A stretch of DNA of 64,000 bases from CAWGJF01 sp963822905 (GCA_963822905.1 CAWGJF010000001.1:1364001-1428000); one strand, 5' to 3'. Counted from the first letter of the stretch, positions 1 through 11,537 are shown. Notes: generated by a model not told the origin, from the sequence alone. Translations and numbers: made by a program.

Positions 1-715
1 ATCTATCAGGATTTATTAGAGTAGTTACATAATCTTTTTTATAACTCAAGAAACATTGTGAAACAATTAAATCATTAAGTCTTTCAAAAATGTTTGGTCG
101 AATTTCCCCTTTTTTTTCAACAATTAGTTCGGGACCTGATTCTGCAGTTAAATCTTTTTCAACATAATTAACGTGTCCGGTTTTATCCAGAACCAATTTT
201 TTATATGTATAAATATTATTTTCTTCATATATAATTTCATTTAGTAGAATATCAGGTTTATCCACATATTCATTTAAATCGAATTTAACCCAAACCTCAA
301 ATTCAGAGTTAACATTTTTATCGCCAATCTTTGCAGGAGTATATTTCAATTTTCTTAAAATATCTAGAGCAGATTCATCACAACCCGCCCCAATTCCTTT
401 GATGAATTTATAACTTTTTACTATTCCATTGTTGTTAAGATTGATTTTTACAACAACATCCCCTTGAACTCCAGCTCTTTTGGCTATTTCAGGATAGTAA
501 ATTAATTTAGCAATAGAATCTTTATTCAATTCAAACATCGGCAACAATGAAAATTTGTTTGAATCTACTACTTCGATTTTTACTATTTGGACACTTGGAT
601 TATTAAGAATCGAATGAGTATAAAGCGGCGGACAATTCTCATTTGTATTTTGTGCAAATACAAATGAAGAAATAAGTAGTGTTAGGATTACAATAAGTAA
701 AAATTGTTTTTTCAT
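1..715 (-). CDS. TonB C-terminal-domain protein, partial (3' end beyond window)
   Basis: The reading frame starts at an ATG at 715 and is open to the left window edge, so the C-terminus is missing. A signal peptide (MKKQFLLIVILTLL...FVFAQ) is followed at about residues 65-135 by a TonB_C-like fold: YPEIAKRAGVQGDVVVKINL, then a segment with GCDESALDILRKLKYTPAK, ending in VWVKFDL. This is the pattern of energy-transducer TonB C-terminal domains, which in Bacteroidota are often found in periplasmic or lipoprotein-like proteins without the N-terminal anchor of classical TonB. No proline-rich linker or TM anchor is seen, so it is unlikely to be the main TonB. The residues after the domain are of unknown function. 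Confidence 0.7.
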   Translation of the reverse strand, partial: MKKQFLLIVILTLLISSFVFAQNTNENCPPLYTHSILNNPSVQIVKIEVVDSNKFSLLPMFELNKDSIAKLIYYPEIAKRAGVQGDVVVKINLNNNGIVKSYKFIKGIGAGCDESALDILRKLKYTPAKIGDKNVNSEFEVWVKFDLNEYVDKPDILLNEIIYEENNIYTYKKLVLDKTGHVNYVEKDLTAESGPELIVEKKGEIRPNIFERLNDLIVSQCFLSYKKDYVTTLINPDR

Positions 716-807
716 TTTTAACCCCAATAATTAATTATCAATAAAACTCGTATTCGTAATTTGTTTTCTCGATACTATTATGAGTAAAATCAGTTCTAAT
801 CTTTTCC

Positions 808-1210
808 CTAATTAATCCATTTGAAATAACTTGTACTAGTAGTAAAACTTACTTTCCCATTCACAATCGTATTTGCAATAATTTGTTCTCCCATTATTTC
901 ATCATAAGGTTTTTGTTTTATTTCAATACTATTTGCGATAAATATTGAATCTCTTAGTTCTATTCCTCTGTAGTCGTATTCAGAAAATCTATCTTGAAGC
1001 ATAAATCAGTTCCATTGTATAAAAGTTATTTTAAAGTTCGACCAAGTTTTCATCAATTCTCTGATCTATTTTTTGAATGTTCATTGTAATATTCAAGTGT
1101 CCAGTCCTTCAAATTAACATCATCATAAAAATATAAAGTTAAATCTTCATATGCTTCGCTTTAATTTTCTCTTAATTTTCTTGTTATCCTTCCATGAATA
1201 ATATTGAAAG
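808..1210 (-). pseudogene. Decayed coding remnant
   Basis: Two minus-strand stretches look coding but lie in different frames. One (about 1210 down to 1053) reads HGRITRKLREN, a stop, then SEAYEDLTLYFYDDVNLKDW and ends at 1053. The other (1002-808, 64 aa) starts MLQDRFSEYDYRGIELRDS. The protein-like composition broken by stops and a frame change suggests the remains of one gene. I do not recognise the family. The rest of the gene-free interval 716-1925 holds this remnant, the one at 1431-1650, and AT-rich DNA in which I see nothing else. Confidence 0.4.
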
Positions 1211-1430
1211 AAATATTTTCTTTATCGTATCAGAATAATGCGAATTTTTTCGATACGAAGAGAATGCTTGAAAATATTTATTTCTCTCGATCATCATATT
1301 GTATCTTCAATTTTCTGAATATTTGATCTCAAAATTACAAAATTTCATTTCCAAAAGAATCATATCTGATAAATGCCAAGTACTAATGCAAGTATTGTTA
1401 TTATAAAATGCATCCCATTGTAAACCTTAT

Positions 1431-1650
1431 TTAAATTTTATTATAAACTTTTGTTTCAACTAATTTTACCATCTTCGAATTATTTTGAATAATATTTCCA
1501 TGTTGGTCTCTTTCAATGAACTCAAGAGACGATTCAGAACGATAATCACCAAAATTTGAAGTATGGTATTTCTTTTCTATTATTACGATAATCTCCATTG
1601 TCAAAATAAAGTTGTTTCTGAATTGACTTTTACATCCTACTAATCAGTGG
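1431..1650 (-). pseudogene. Decayed coding remnant with frameshift
   Basis: A 55-codon minus frame (1598-1431) reads GDYRSESSLEFIERDQHGN in its middle and ends in VYNKI-stop. Just upstream a second frame reads QLYFDNGDYRNNRKEIPYF. Both look like real protein, and they would join through one indel near 1570-1590. This is probably the 3' end of a lost gene, possibly the same unit as the remnant at 808-1210. The family is not recognised. Confidence 0.4.
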
Positions 1651-1925
1651 AATCAACCAATACGAAAACTTTTAGTATATTGGAATTATTTCACTTTTTT
1701 CACGCTAAGTAATTCAAACAATTGATATTTGTTCTCTAATCTGAATTATCCAATCAAAATTCTTTGTGGATACCACCCTGAGCATAAATGTTAAGCGCAA
1801 TTAAACAAATCAAACAATAAATATTAATTTTAATTTCATATATCGCTCACTAAGTTTGAGAGTAATCATAAAAATGCCGGGTTAAATAGTCAATAGTTAA
1901 ATTTCAAGTTTAACATTTATAAATA

Positions 1926-2699
1926 ATGAATCTAAAACAAAAATTAGACCAGCACTATAAAGCATTTGACAAATCGCAATTGATGCCTGACCCGCTTCAA
2001 TTTCCTCATTTATTTCAAAATGAAAAAGATATTGAAGTAATGGCATTCATCGCTTCGGTTTTTGCTTATGGAAATGTTAAGCAGATAATTAATTCGCTGA
2101 ATAAATTTTTACTTGTCTGTGATAATAAACCTTACCGCTTTATTAAAAATTTTTCGTATTCCCAAAACCACTCAGAGTTTTCTTTTATTCACAGGTTTTA
2201 TTCTTCGAAAGATGTTATACAACTTTTTCAATTGCTTAAAATTACTTGCGAAGAATTCGGTTCACTTAAGAAATTATTTTTGAGAGGTTACAATCCAAAT
2301 GAAGAAAACCTTAAAAATGCTATGACTAATTTCAATCAATATTTTTTAAACACAGCTCAAAAGGAATTTAAAACGTTAAGCAGGGGAATAGTGTTTATGT
2401 TCCCTTTGCCGGAAAAGGGAAGTGCCTGTAAAAGAATAAACTTATTTTTAAGATGGATGATCAGAAAAGACGATCTCGATTTTGGTTTGTGGAGTGAAAT
2501 TCCCACATCAAAATTAATTATTCCTGTTGATACACACATTGCAAAAATTTGCAAGCAGTTAAAACTAACCAAAAGAAAAAATGTAAGCTGGAAAATGGCT
2601 GAAGAGATTACAGCTAACTTAAAAAAGTATGATGCTGATGATCCTGTGAAATACGACTTTGCAATTTGCCATATTGGGATGCGGAAATTAAAGTTTTAG
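1926..2699 (+). CDS. TIGR02757 (DUF2400) family protein
   Basis: This is a 257-residue protein of a widespread bacterial family of unknown biochemical role. Matching features are the N-terminal FIASVFAYGNVKQIINSL, the central KRINLFLRWMIRKDDLDFGLW segment, the IPVDTHIAKICKQLKL segment and the C-terminal DPVKYDFAICHIGM end. The last three resemble the helix-hairpin-helix base-excision glycosylase fold (an invariant D in PVDTH and a late C-x-x-G), so a DNA-repair-like role has been suggested for the family, but that is inference. The length is near full for the family, the start is the first ATG after an AT-rich leader, and it stands alone between decayed DNA and a secreted hydrolase. Confidence 0.85.
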   Translation: MNLKQKLDQHYKAFDKSQLMPDPLQFPHLFQNEKDIEVMAFIASVFAYGNVKQIINSLNKFLLVCDNKPYRFIKNFSYSQNHSEFSFIHRFYSSKDVIQLFQLLKITCEEFGSLKKLFLRGYNPNEENLKNAMTNFNQYFLNTAQKEFKTLSRGIVFMFPLPEKGSACKRINLFLRWMIRKDDLDFGLWSEIPTSKLIIPVDTHIAKICKQLKLTKRKNVSWKMAEEITANLKKYDADDPVKYDFAICHIGMRKLKF

Positions 2700-2704
2700 T
2701 AGTC

Positions 2705-2725
2705 ATCCTGAATTTGTTTCAGGAT
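2705..2725. repeat. Palindromic intergenic repeat (possible terminator)
   Basis: A perfect 8-bp inverted repeat, ATCCTGAA (2705-2712) and TTCAGGAT (2718-2725), with a 5-nt loop, lies 5 bases after the TIGR02757 stop. The wording TCATCCTGAA...TTCAGGATCT matches a dispersed intergenic palindrome I recall as common in Bacteroidota genomes. It may also end transcription, although no strong T tract follows. Confidence 0.5.
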
Positions 2726-2820
2726 CTTCTTAGTGACTCGACTATTATTTGTAGTTTTACAAATCAAAATCTATCCGTATATTTTTTCTAACAATTTCTT
2801 ACGAATGAATGAGGCTTAAT

Positions 2821-5800
2821 ATGAAAAGAAGTTACAATTTTCAAATTCTCATCTCCTTGTCGCTAATATTTATTTTCAACTTCATTCATTCTGAATGCAC
2901 AATCAATATCTTCATTCAATTCAAACGATAATCAGATTTTATTTTCGTCAGATCAGCCATTTGCTTCTTACTGGTTTCCGCTTGATCTTTTAAGCTGGTC
3001 CCCTACAACTGATCCGGATGCACCTTACAACCGTTCGGGAATTGCTTTAAAAAATAAATACATCGATAGTCTTACAATTGTAAACTCAAATGCCAGAGTA
3101 AATGAAGCGACGAATAAATCCGCTTTCAGCTTTTGCCCCGACAAGTGATAATCCTTCGCAGGGTTCTTTGAATATTAATTATTATTCTTTCAGCTTCTGG
3201 CAATATGTTGATGAGCTTGTTTTTTGGGGCGGTTCTGCAGGTGAAGGATTAATTCTTGCTCCAAATCCTACATTAATTGATGCCGCACACAGAAACGGAG
3301 TAAAGATTTATGGAAATGTTTTTTTCCCCCCGGTTGTTTACGGCGGACAGTTCCAGTGGGTAAATGATTTTCTTCAGAAAAACGGAAACATTTTCCCCGT
3401 TGCTGATAAATTAATTGAAGCAGCAGAGTATTACGGTTTTGACGGATGGTTTATCAACCAGGAAACTTCCGGTGGTAATTCGCAGACAGCAGCGGATATG
3501 AGAGATTTTATGATTTACTTTCAACAGCATTCTAATCTTGAAATTGAATGGTATGATGCAATGACTGAAAGCGGAAGCATTGCATGGCAAAACCAACTCG
3601 ATTCACAAAACGATTGGTTCTTTCAATGGGGAGATACGCTTGTTTCGCAGTCAATGTTTCTAAATTTTAACTGGTCGTCAACGGGATTGAATAATTCAAG
3701 AACACTTGCACAAAGTTTAGGTAGAAGTGAATACGATTTATTTGCCGGGATTGATGTTGAAGCAAATGGATATAATTCAGGAGTAAATTGGTCTGCATTA
3801 TTTCCATCAGGACTTCCTCATGTTACTTCACTTGGAATTTACAGACCTGACTGGTGTTACAATTCTTCAACAAGTCTTGCAAACTATTATAATAAATCAA
3901 GTACTTTCTGGGTTGGCTGGAATCACGATCCGAGCAATACAACAACTTCGAATAGCTGGAAAGGAATGGCAAACTATATTCCTGCATTTACACCGATAAC
4001 CTCTGTTCCTTTTACAACAAATTTTTGTACAGGACAGGGTTATGATTTTTATATCGACGGAGAAAAATTATCTTATCCTGATTTGTCCACAGATGGGTGG
4101 AACAATCTTTCTCTGCAGGATGTTTTGCCAACGTGGAGATGGATTGTTCAAAGCAGTGGAACAAAACTCACTCCTGATTTTGATTTTACTGATGCTTACT
4201 ATGGCGGAAACTGTCTTAAAATTTCCGGTGATCTCACAAGCGATAATCTTATAAAACTTTACAAAGCAAATTGTCCGGTTTCATCAGACACAAAAATTGA
4301 TATTGCTTTTAAGACCGGGAACGTTGGTTCAACAAATATGCAAGTTGCATTATCTTTTGAAAATGATCCTTCAACGTTTGTTTATTTTGATGTTGGAAAT
4401 ACTACTTCGACAGATTGGAATTTAAAAACAATTGACCTCGGTTCATACAGCGGACAAAAAATTGAAGTGATTGCTCTGTTTTTTACAGGAGGATTTGGAA
4501 GTAATTATGAAATAAAGATTGGAAGAATTGGTATTTACAATGGATCTATTTCAACTCCAAATCCGCCAACAAATCCTTACGTGGAAAATAAAGTTGATGA
4601 ATCAGGTTTTGTTACTTTAAGATTGAGGTGGGATCATTCAACGAGTGATGTTTATTACTACAGTGTTTTTAGAAGAAACCAGGACAACTCGCTTACTTAT
4701 CTGGGTGGAAGTGCAAACAATGCTTACTATGTTCCTTTCGTAAAATATGAAACGGGGGACAGCGCTGTTTCAGTTTTAATTCAAACTGTTGGAAATGATT
4801 TTGGTGAATCTGATTTTGCCGAAACTACTTTTGAATGGTTTTCACCTCCGGGAATGGCAACAAATCCTTCTCCTTCTGATGGAGATACTTTGTTAGTAAA
4901 AAATCCGTCTCTTGCGTGGACTCCGGGAAACGGAACAACTTCAAATGATGTTTATCTTGGGACAACAAATCCTCCAGCGTTTGTAACTAACACAACTTCA
5001 AATTCGTTTCAAACTGGTTTGCTTGATCCAAACACAAAATATTATTGGCGGATTGATTGTAAAAATCAATACTATACAACAGAAGGAGAAGTGTGGAGTT
5101 TTACTACCGGAACTGCAATTGCAGACACAAATGGTTATGCTCTACAGTTTGACGGTACAGATGATTTGCTGGATTGTGGTAATGGAAGTTCGCTTCAGAT
5201 TGCAGGAAATAAAATAACACTCGAAGCTTTGATTAACGTAACTGAATTTAAAAGTCAGCCATTTGCCGGAAGTGTTATTGTGAAAGATCAGGGTTCAAAC
5301 TCTACCGGTTATATGATTCGCTGCGGCGGAAATGGAATCATTAATTTCAATATAGGGAACGGAAGCTGGCACGAAATTAATTCACCTGCAAATTCAATTC
5401 AACTAAATCAATGGCAGCATGTTGCAGTAACTTATGATGGAACATCAATGAAAATTTATATTGACGGAAATCTTGTTGCGCAAAATAATATTTCATTTAC
5501 TATCGGTAATGCTAACAACAGTAACTTGTTTGTCGGGGAATCACCTGCTTTTCCGGGAAGAGTTTTTAATGGAAAAATCGATGAAGTGAGAATCTGGAAT
5601 GTTGCGAGAACTCAATCAGAAATTCAAAGCACTATGACTGTAGTCTTGTCTCCGGAATATTATTCATCACCTGACAGCGGACTTGTAGGTTACTGGAGGT
5701 TAGATGAAGGTGCCGGACAATCGGCGGAAGATTTATCTTTTTATTCAAATAATGCAACACTCGGTACAACAATCAATCCGGATGCGAGTGATCCGCAGTG

Positions 5801-6125
5801 GGTAGAATCAAATATAATTATCATTACTGATGCGAATTATGATAAACAAAATGTTGTACCAGATAAGTTTTCAATGGCTCAGAATTATCCAAACCCGTTC
5901 AATCCTGTCACAATTATTAATTATCAATTACCGATTAAAAATTTTGTATCCATTAAAGTTTATGATATTCTCGGAAGAGAAATTAAAACACTGGTTAACG
6001 AAGAAAAACAGGCGGGTAGTTATTCTGTAGCTTTTGATGCGTCTCAATTTAGCAGTGGTGTTTATCTCTATCAATTAAAAACAGGAAATTTTATAAAAAC
6101 TATGAAAATGATACTTCTTCGATAA
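2821..6125 (+). CDS. Secreted GH85 endo-beta-N-acetylglucosaminidase, T9SS cargo (5' part frameshifted)
   Basis: The GH85 catalytic domain cleaves the chitobiose core of N-glycans. In the main frame (3102-6125) the signature is INYYSFSFWQYVDELVFWGG, then NGVKIYGNVFFPPVVYGG and GFDGWFINQET. Asn119 and Glu121 of that frame fit the GH85 Asn/Glu pair. After it come a beta-sandwich, an Fn3-like module (about 590-670), a LamG module (about 690-850, WQHVAVTYDGTSMKIYIDG) and a T9SS type A sorting domain (QNYPNPFNPVTIINYQLP), so export to the surface or medium is likely. The true start is probably the ATG at 2821 with signal peptide MKRSYNFQILISLSLIFIF. Two apparent one-base insertions (near 2890 and 3105) break the frame. 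The middle part reads SSDQPFASYWFPLDLLSW, as expected of a GH85 N-terminus. Whether these are errors or real lesions cannot be told here. Confidence 0.85.
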
Positions 6126-6193
6126 ATCCTTAGAGGACAGATCTTATTAAAATAGGATTGGATTCTCTAAAAAATTATTCTGCAAAAATTTAA

Positions 6194-7339
6194 TCAGGAT
6201 GGGACGAGAACTTTAATTGGTTCTACAATTTTTTTGACTTTGGATAAATTCATTAAACGAGCTTTTAAAATTTCATTAATTTCCATCCCTTTTCGAAGAA
6301 GAATAATCCTGTTTGAATCATAAATATCCTGGGCCAGGATCATACCATCACGTAATCCTGCCAACATCAAATTACGAAGAGTATATTTCTTGTCAACTCC
6401 TGCAATTTCAGTTTCAAGCGCAGTTAGAATCTGGGGATCATACTTACCTTTATCGCTTGTCATTATTTCGATTGCTTCAGAATTCTGTTTGCCCGATTTT
6501 ATATAAGTGTCAAAATCACCGGCGACTTTTATTATATGCGCTGACCGTAAAACAGTTTTATAATTTTCAATCTTAAAAGTTTCTTCGACCGATTCATCAA
6601 ACCTTTTCATCTGGAATGCAATTGCATCAGAAACTTCTTCCAGCCTGGGAATATTTTTTAAGTATGAACTGCCAACCTGGGGGTGAGAAGAGAAAATTTT
6701 ATTTTCTTCTTCAGTTAGGGTTTTCCCTGAAATTTTCTTTTCTAAAAGTTCTTCAGGTATTGTAACACATCCGATCTGAGAAAGTAATGCTGTTAATTCA
6801 ACTTCCCAGGTTTTTTCAACTTTTAAACGTTCAGCAAGTTTTTTAGCTAACCTGCTGATACTGCTTGCATGACTAAAAGCAGTAGGGTTAACTGCTGAAA
6901 GAATATCTATCAGAACTTTAATACTTCCTTTTAATGTCTTATCTAAAAGTTCTCTCTCTGCAGTTACCAGTTTGTATTGTTCAACACCTGAATTCAGTGA
7001 TTCTATTAAAACATCGTTGTTGATTGGCTTGGTTAAAAACCTGAAAACATTTCCTTCATTAACTGCATTGATCGCATTATTGATATCCGCAAAACCTGTA
7101 AGTATGATTCTTACTGTATCAGGTGAAAATTCTTTAACCCACGAAAGAAAAGTTATTCCATCAATTGCAGGCATTTTAAAATCCGACACAACAACAGAGA
7201 ATGGCTCGTTTACTTTTATGTATTCAAGAGCTTCAACTGCATTCGGGTTTGTAGTCACTGCAAATTTTGAGCGCAGGTTTCTTTTATACCCGGCTAAAAT
7301 ATTTTCATCATCATCAACAAAAAGAATTCTGTTATTCAT
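6194..7339 (-). CDS. Response regulator with degenerate HD (HD-GYP-like) output domain
   Basis: An N-terminal receiver domain (RILFVDDDENI; phospho-acceptor Asp in VVSDFKMPAIDG; TKP lysine motif) is followed by an all-helical HD-GYP-like region from about residue 140 (FSHASSISRLAKKLAERL). The catalytic HD pair is lost: the usual HDIGK reads SQIGCV, and the HHE...DGxGYP motif is replaced by FQMKRFDES. It therefore probably does not hydrolyse c-di-GMP and may act as a binding or scaffold module. An ATG at 7339 preceded by GAAGAA is preferred to the TTG at 7354. The start overlaps the upstream HDOD gene by 8 nt, so the two are likely cotranscribed and translationally coupled. Confidence 0.8.
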   Translation of the reverse strand: MNNRILFVDDDENILAGYKRNLRSKFAVTTNPNAVEALEYIKVNEPFSVVVSDFKMPAIDGITFLSWVKEFSPDTVRIILTGFADINNAINAVNEGNVFRFLTKPINNDVLIESLNSGVEQYKLVTAERELLDKTLKGSIKVLIDILSAVNPTAFSHASSISRLAKKLAERLKVEKTWEVELTALLSQIGCVTIPEELLEKKISGKTLTEEENKIFSSHPQVGSSYLKNIPRLEEVSDAIAFQMKRFDESVEETFKIENYKTVLRSAHIIKVAGDFDTYIKSGKQNSEAIEIMTSDKGKYDPQILTALETEIAGVDKKYTLRNLMLAGLRDGMILAQDIYDSNRIILLRKGMEINEILKARLMNLSKVKKIVEPIKVLVPS

Positions 7340-8507
7340 ATTGTAATTCTTCAATGTTCTCTACAATTTCCGAAAATTTTTCCAGTTCATCAAGAACACC
7401 AATAGATTCAAGATAATCTTGATCCAGGTTTTCACCTTCTGATTTCATATGTGAAATATGTACAGCTGAAAGAACTGAGAATTGTTCATCTCCCATAGCA
7501 GATGGAGAATGATGAAAAGCTGCCGACTCAACAACGAAATCCGGTAGTCCCCATAATCCCAAAAGGTAACTTCCAACCATTCCGTGGTCCGTTCCGAAAA
7601 GTGATTGTTCAATCAAACGAATCTCGCGCCCGCTCATCATGTTAAATTCTTTTACTTTTTCCTGGTAAGCCGGCATCTGAATTAAAATCACCTTGCCTAT
7701 GTCATGCAATAAGCCGGCAACAAAAGCCTGCTCAATAATATTATTTTCGTTGAATTTTAATGCCATCATTTTTTTAGATAAGATTCCAACTTTAAAGCTG
7801 TGTTCCCAGATTGTTTTAAGATAGTCCTGGATAGAATTATCTTTTTCAAAAACTGAAAATAGTTGATGAAATAAAATCAGCGATTTTATTGTATCCATTC
7901 CTAAAAAGTTTGCTGCCTGTATAGGATCATTAATTTTTTGCGGAAGTCCGAAGAATGCTGAATTTACCATTTGTAATATCTTGGCTGTCATCGTTATGTC
8001 ATGGGAAATTATATTACCAATGTTTTTAAGCGATACATTTGCAGATTTTAATTCATCATCAAGCTTTTTATAAAGGTTTGGCAGGCTTGGAAGGTTTGAT
8101 AATCCAACAACTTTCTCTTTTAGCTCTTCACTACATACAAGAGTTCGCAAATTCTGTATTCTTTTTATTGTATTTTTTAATGTTTCCATACTGCACGGCT
8201 TAGCCAAAAACTGGTGTGCTGTGCTTGAAGTTTTCATAATAAATTCTTTTTCTGAATAACCAGAAAGTATTATTCTTACAACTCTCGGATATTTTTCTCT
8301 GACAATCGTTAGCAATCGGGCACCATCCATTTTCGGCATTCTCATATCCGTTATAAGTATATCAACCTGTTCTGCAGACAGGAATTTTAATGCTTCTTCA
8401 CCACTTTCTACAAATTTCATTTTCCATTCATTCCGCATTGAGTGAAGCATTCTCCTTAAACCCTGGATAATGTTCGGTTCGTCATCAACAAAAAGAATAT
8501 TCAACAT
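7332..8507 (-). CDS. Response regulator with HDOD output domain
   Basis: The receiver domain (NILFVDDEPNI; acceptor Asp in ILITDMRMPKMDG; AKP motif near 105) is followed from about residue 130 by an HDOD domain (LSNLPSLPNLYKKLDDEL, LQMVNSAFFGLPQ, AFVAGLLHDIGKVILIQM). HDOD proteins are regulatory or scaffolding modules in signalling, and some tune c-di-GMP or chemotaxis outputs. Here the HDIGK motif happens to be intact. The gene sits between a multi-PAS kinase upstream and a second response regulator that overlaps its 3' end. The kinase probably phosphorylates one or both regulators. Confidence 0.85.
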   Translation of the reverse strand: MLNILFVDDEPNIIQGLRRMLHSMRNEWKMKFVESGEEALKFLSAEQVDILITDMRMPKMDGARLLTIVREKYPRVVRIILSGYSEKEFIMKTSSTAHQFLAKPCSMETLKNTIKRIQNLRTLVCSEELKEKVVGLSNLPSLPNLYKKLDDELKSANVSLKNIGNIISHDITMTAKILQMVNSAFFGLPQKINDPIQAANFLGMDTIKSLILFHQLFSVFEKDNSIQDYLKTIWEHSFKVGILSKKMMALKFNENNIIEQAFVAGLLHDIGKVILIQMPAYQEKVKEFNMMSGREIRLIEQSLFGTDHGMVGSYLLGLWGLPDFVVESAAFHHSPSAMGDEQFSVLSAVHISHMKSEGENLDQDYLESIGVLDELEKFSEIVENIEELQYE

Positions 8508-8676
8508 TTGCCTAACCCTTTAAATAATTGTATCAATTCCATACTATATTATCGAAAAAAAATCGAAAAAGATAAGTAATCAATTTTAAAGCGTTAGTGT
8601 TGCTTCATTAATTGATTTCCCGGGAATAAATAAATTATGATATAATTTTAAGAATGGATTGTATTAAGAAGAAATA

Positions 8677-11482
8677 TTATTTGTTCGCACTAACAGGAAT
8701 TTTTATTCTGAATGTTGTCCCCTTATCGTTTACAGAATCTACATTAATTGAACCCTTATGATTAGTAATTATTATATTATGTGCGATAGCCAAACCTTGA
8801 CCGGTTCCCTTACCAACTTCTTTTGTTGTGAAGAATGGATCGAATATTTTTCCTCTTATATCGGTTGGAATTCCCATTCCCGTATCACTGATTTCTAATA
8901 ATACTGAATCATTTTCAAGTGAAGTAGATATTTTTATAATTCCTTTTTCAGTATTCCCGGTTTTATTAATTTTTTCCTGAATTGCATGTGCTGCATTTAC
9001 AATCATATTAAGAACAACCTGGTTTATTTCGTCGATATTACAGAAAACAAGAGGAATGCTTTCATCAAGGTTCAATTCAAGATCCGCATAGTATTTCCAT
9101 TCATTTTTACTAATTGTTGATGTTACCTCGATTCCGCGATTAAGATCAGCCATCACTTTTTCTTTCTGACCGGGGTGTGAGAAGTCTTTCATTGCTTTAA
9201 CAATCTTACTCACCCTTTCAATTCCGGATTGAGTTTGAGATATTGCTGTTGGAATTTCCCCAAGCAGAAAATCCAAATCCAATTCAGTTCTTTTGGATTG
9301 TAACAATTCTGATTTTTCACTTTCTGAAATAAACTTATCAGCGAGCTTTATATACTCGTTTAAGGTTCCTAAATGAATCTTTTACAAATATTGTATTATC
9401 CATGATGTACTGCATCGGAGTATTAATCTCATGTGCTATACCTGCCGCAAGCTGTCCTACAGATTCCATTTTTTGTGAAAGCTGTAATTGGGTTTCTGTT
9501 TTCACTTGTTCAGTAATATCTTTAAGTACGTACACACAACCCTTAATGTTTTCTTCAGAATCTTTTATTTGGGCAGAATTACAGAAAATAATTTTTTTAT
9601 TTCCTTCTTTTGATTCTATTTCCAGAGCTTCACTCGTAGTTGAATCGTTATTTTCATTCATACCAAAAATTGTACTCAATTTAGATTTTCCAGCAAGAGA
9701 AGAATAATCTGCATTCATGATTTCGAAGAATTCAACTATAGATTTGTTTATTAGTTCTTCTTTTTTCCACCCGGTTATTTCTGTAACTGCCTGGTTTACT
9801 AAAATGATATTATCTTCTGCGTTTGTTGAAATCACTCCATCACGGATATTGCGTAAGGTAACATTGAGTTCTTCTTTTTCTGTTTCAAGAGCCTGTTCTG
9901 CAAGTTTTTGTTTTGTAATATCCTGGTTTACACCATAAGTTTTAATCGTTTTACCAAGCCTATCTTTAGTGATAAAAAATCGTACAACAATATTTCCTAT
10001 CTCTCCATCCGCATAAATAATTCTGTGTTCTACTTCTCTTGTGAAATTTGGATCTGTTGTTTCAATTGTTTCTTGAACTTCCTTTCCTACAATTGCGATA
10101 TCATCAGGGTGAACGAATCGTTTTGCATATTTTTCAGAAGACATTTGATAACCACCTTCTATTTCAACAGAGGTGTGGAGCATTTTATAAAAATGGTCAT
10201 TAAATAAAAATGTGTCGTTAATAACATCATATTCCCAATGTCCTAAATGAGCAATATCCAGTGCGGTAGCTAACTGGGATTGACTTGTTCTCAAAGCTAG
10301 CTCGGCTTTTTTGCGTTCAGTAATATCATTAATTAAACTTAGTACAAAAGTTTTGCCTGCAACTTTCACAAGTTCTGCAGAAATCTGTCCTATCCTTATT
10401 TCACCAGATTTAATTCTGAATTCGAACTCAATTTCTTTGACTTTTTTATATTCGGTAAGTAATTCAATAAAATGATCTCTTAATTTTTGATCGAGCCATA
10501 AACCGAGTTGAAGTGAACACGCGCCAATAACTTCTTCCCTGGTGAATCCTGTAAATTCTAAAAACCTTTCATTAACATCTATAAATGATCCATCTTCTAA
10601 TGAGCTTAAAGTAATACCAGCTAAACCTGAATGGAAAACGGTTGAAAACCTTGCTTCGCTTTCCTGAATTAATTTCTTTTTAAGATGATTCTCAGTTTCA
10701 TCCCGGAAAACTATTGCTGCACCTTTAACATTGCCGGCATCATTTCGTATAGGATTACCAGTATAAGCAATTGGTGTTCTAATGCCGGTTCTTGAAATGA
10801 GTATTGTATTATTCGAGAATTGAATTTTTTTACCTTCAGTGAGAATCTTTTCCAGAGGATATTCAAATTCCTCCCCGGTTCTTTCATCAACAATATTAAA
10901 AATATTATTCAGGCTTTTACCTTCTGCAATGGATTTATTCCAACCGGTTAATTTTTCGGCTTCAGGATTCATTCTTAATACCTGACCGTCCGAACCTGTT
11001 GTGATTACTCCATCTCCAATGCTTTTTAATGTAATCCATAATTCTTCATTTTCAGCCTGAAGAGCTTCTTTCATTTTCATATAATCGGATCTGTCTCTTA
11101 CAATCCAGAAATAATAAAGAATATTATCAGCAGTTCTGAATTTATGAACAAAGTTTTGAAGTAATATTCTTTCACCTGAACATACTAATGCACTAGGAAA
11201 TGTTGTGAAACTTGAGCCGTTGATATTGATTATTTTTTTTGTGTCGAATTTCCAGCCGGAACGATTTGAAAATGCTTCAGTAAGTTTTTTTTGTTCAAAA
11301 TATTCAGGAGAGCTGTTAAATATTTTGCAGAAAGCCTGGTTTACTTTGATGATAGAATGGTCGCCAGAAAGAACACATATCCCATCACTGTAAAAATTCC
11401 ATATTGAATTGAGTAATTCTAATGTAAGATTTTCAGGTGAAATAATATCATTCACATAATTTTCATCTTTTTGTTCATACAT
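8677..11482 (-). CDS. Multi-PAS sensor histidine kinase (frameshifted near 9360)
   Basis: A long soluble sensor kinase with no TM helix. At least four PAS/PAC repeats can be seen in the 714-residue N-terminal frame (for example ITTGSDGQVLRMNPEAEKLT, FIDVNERFLEFTGFTREEV and ISTNAEDNIILVNQAVTEIT). They are followed by the H-box GQLAAGIAHEINTPMQYIMD. The frame then breaks: AAA at 9359-9361 should be AA, and removing one base joins it to NEYIKLADKFISESEKSELL and the 209-residue ATPase part. That part has the N-box VVLNMIVNAAHAIQEKI, G1 ISDTGMGIP and G2 GKGTGQGLAIAHNII. It is the likely partner of the two downstream response regulators. Given the perfect conservation on both sides, the indel may be a sequence error. 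Confidence 0.85.
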
Positions 11483-11537
11483 ATTAGTTCACGTGTGTTT
11501 AAACTATTTAACCGACGTAACCGGCATATTTTTGATT

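Noticed and set aside
6194..7339. Active c-di-GMP phosphodiesterase (HD-GYP)
   Set aside because: HD and GYP catalytic motifs are missing (SQIGCV, FQMKRFDES).
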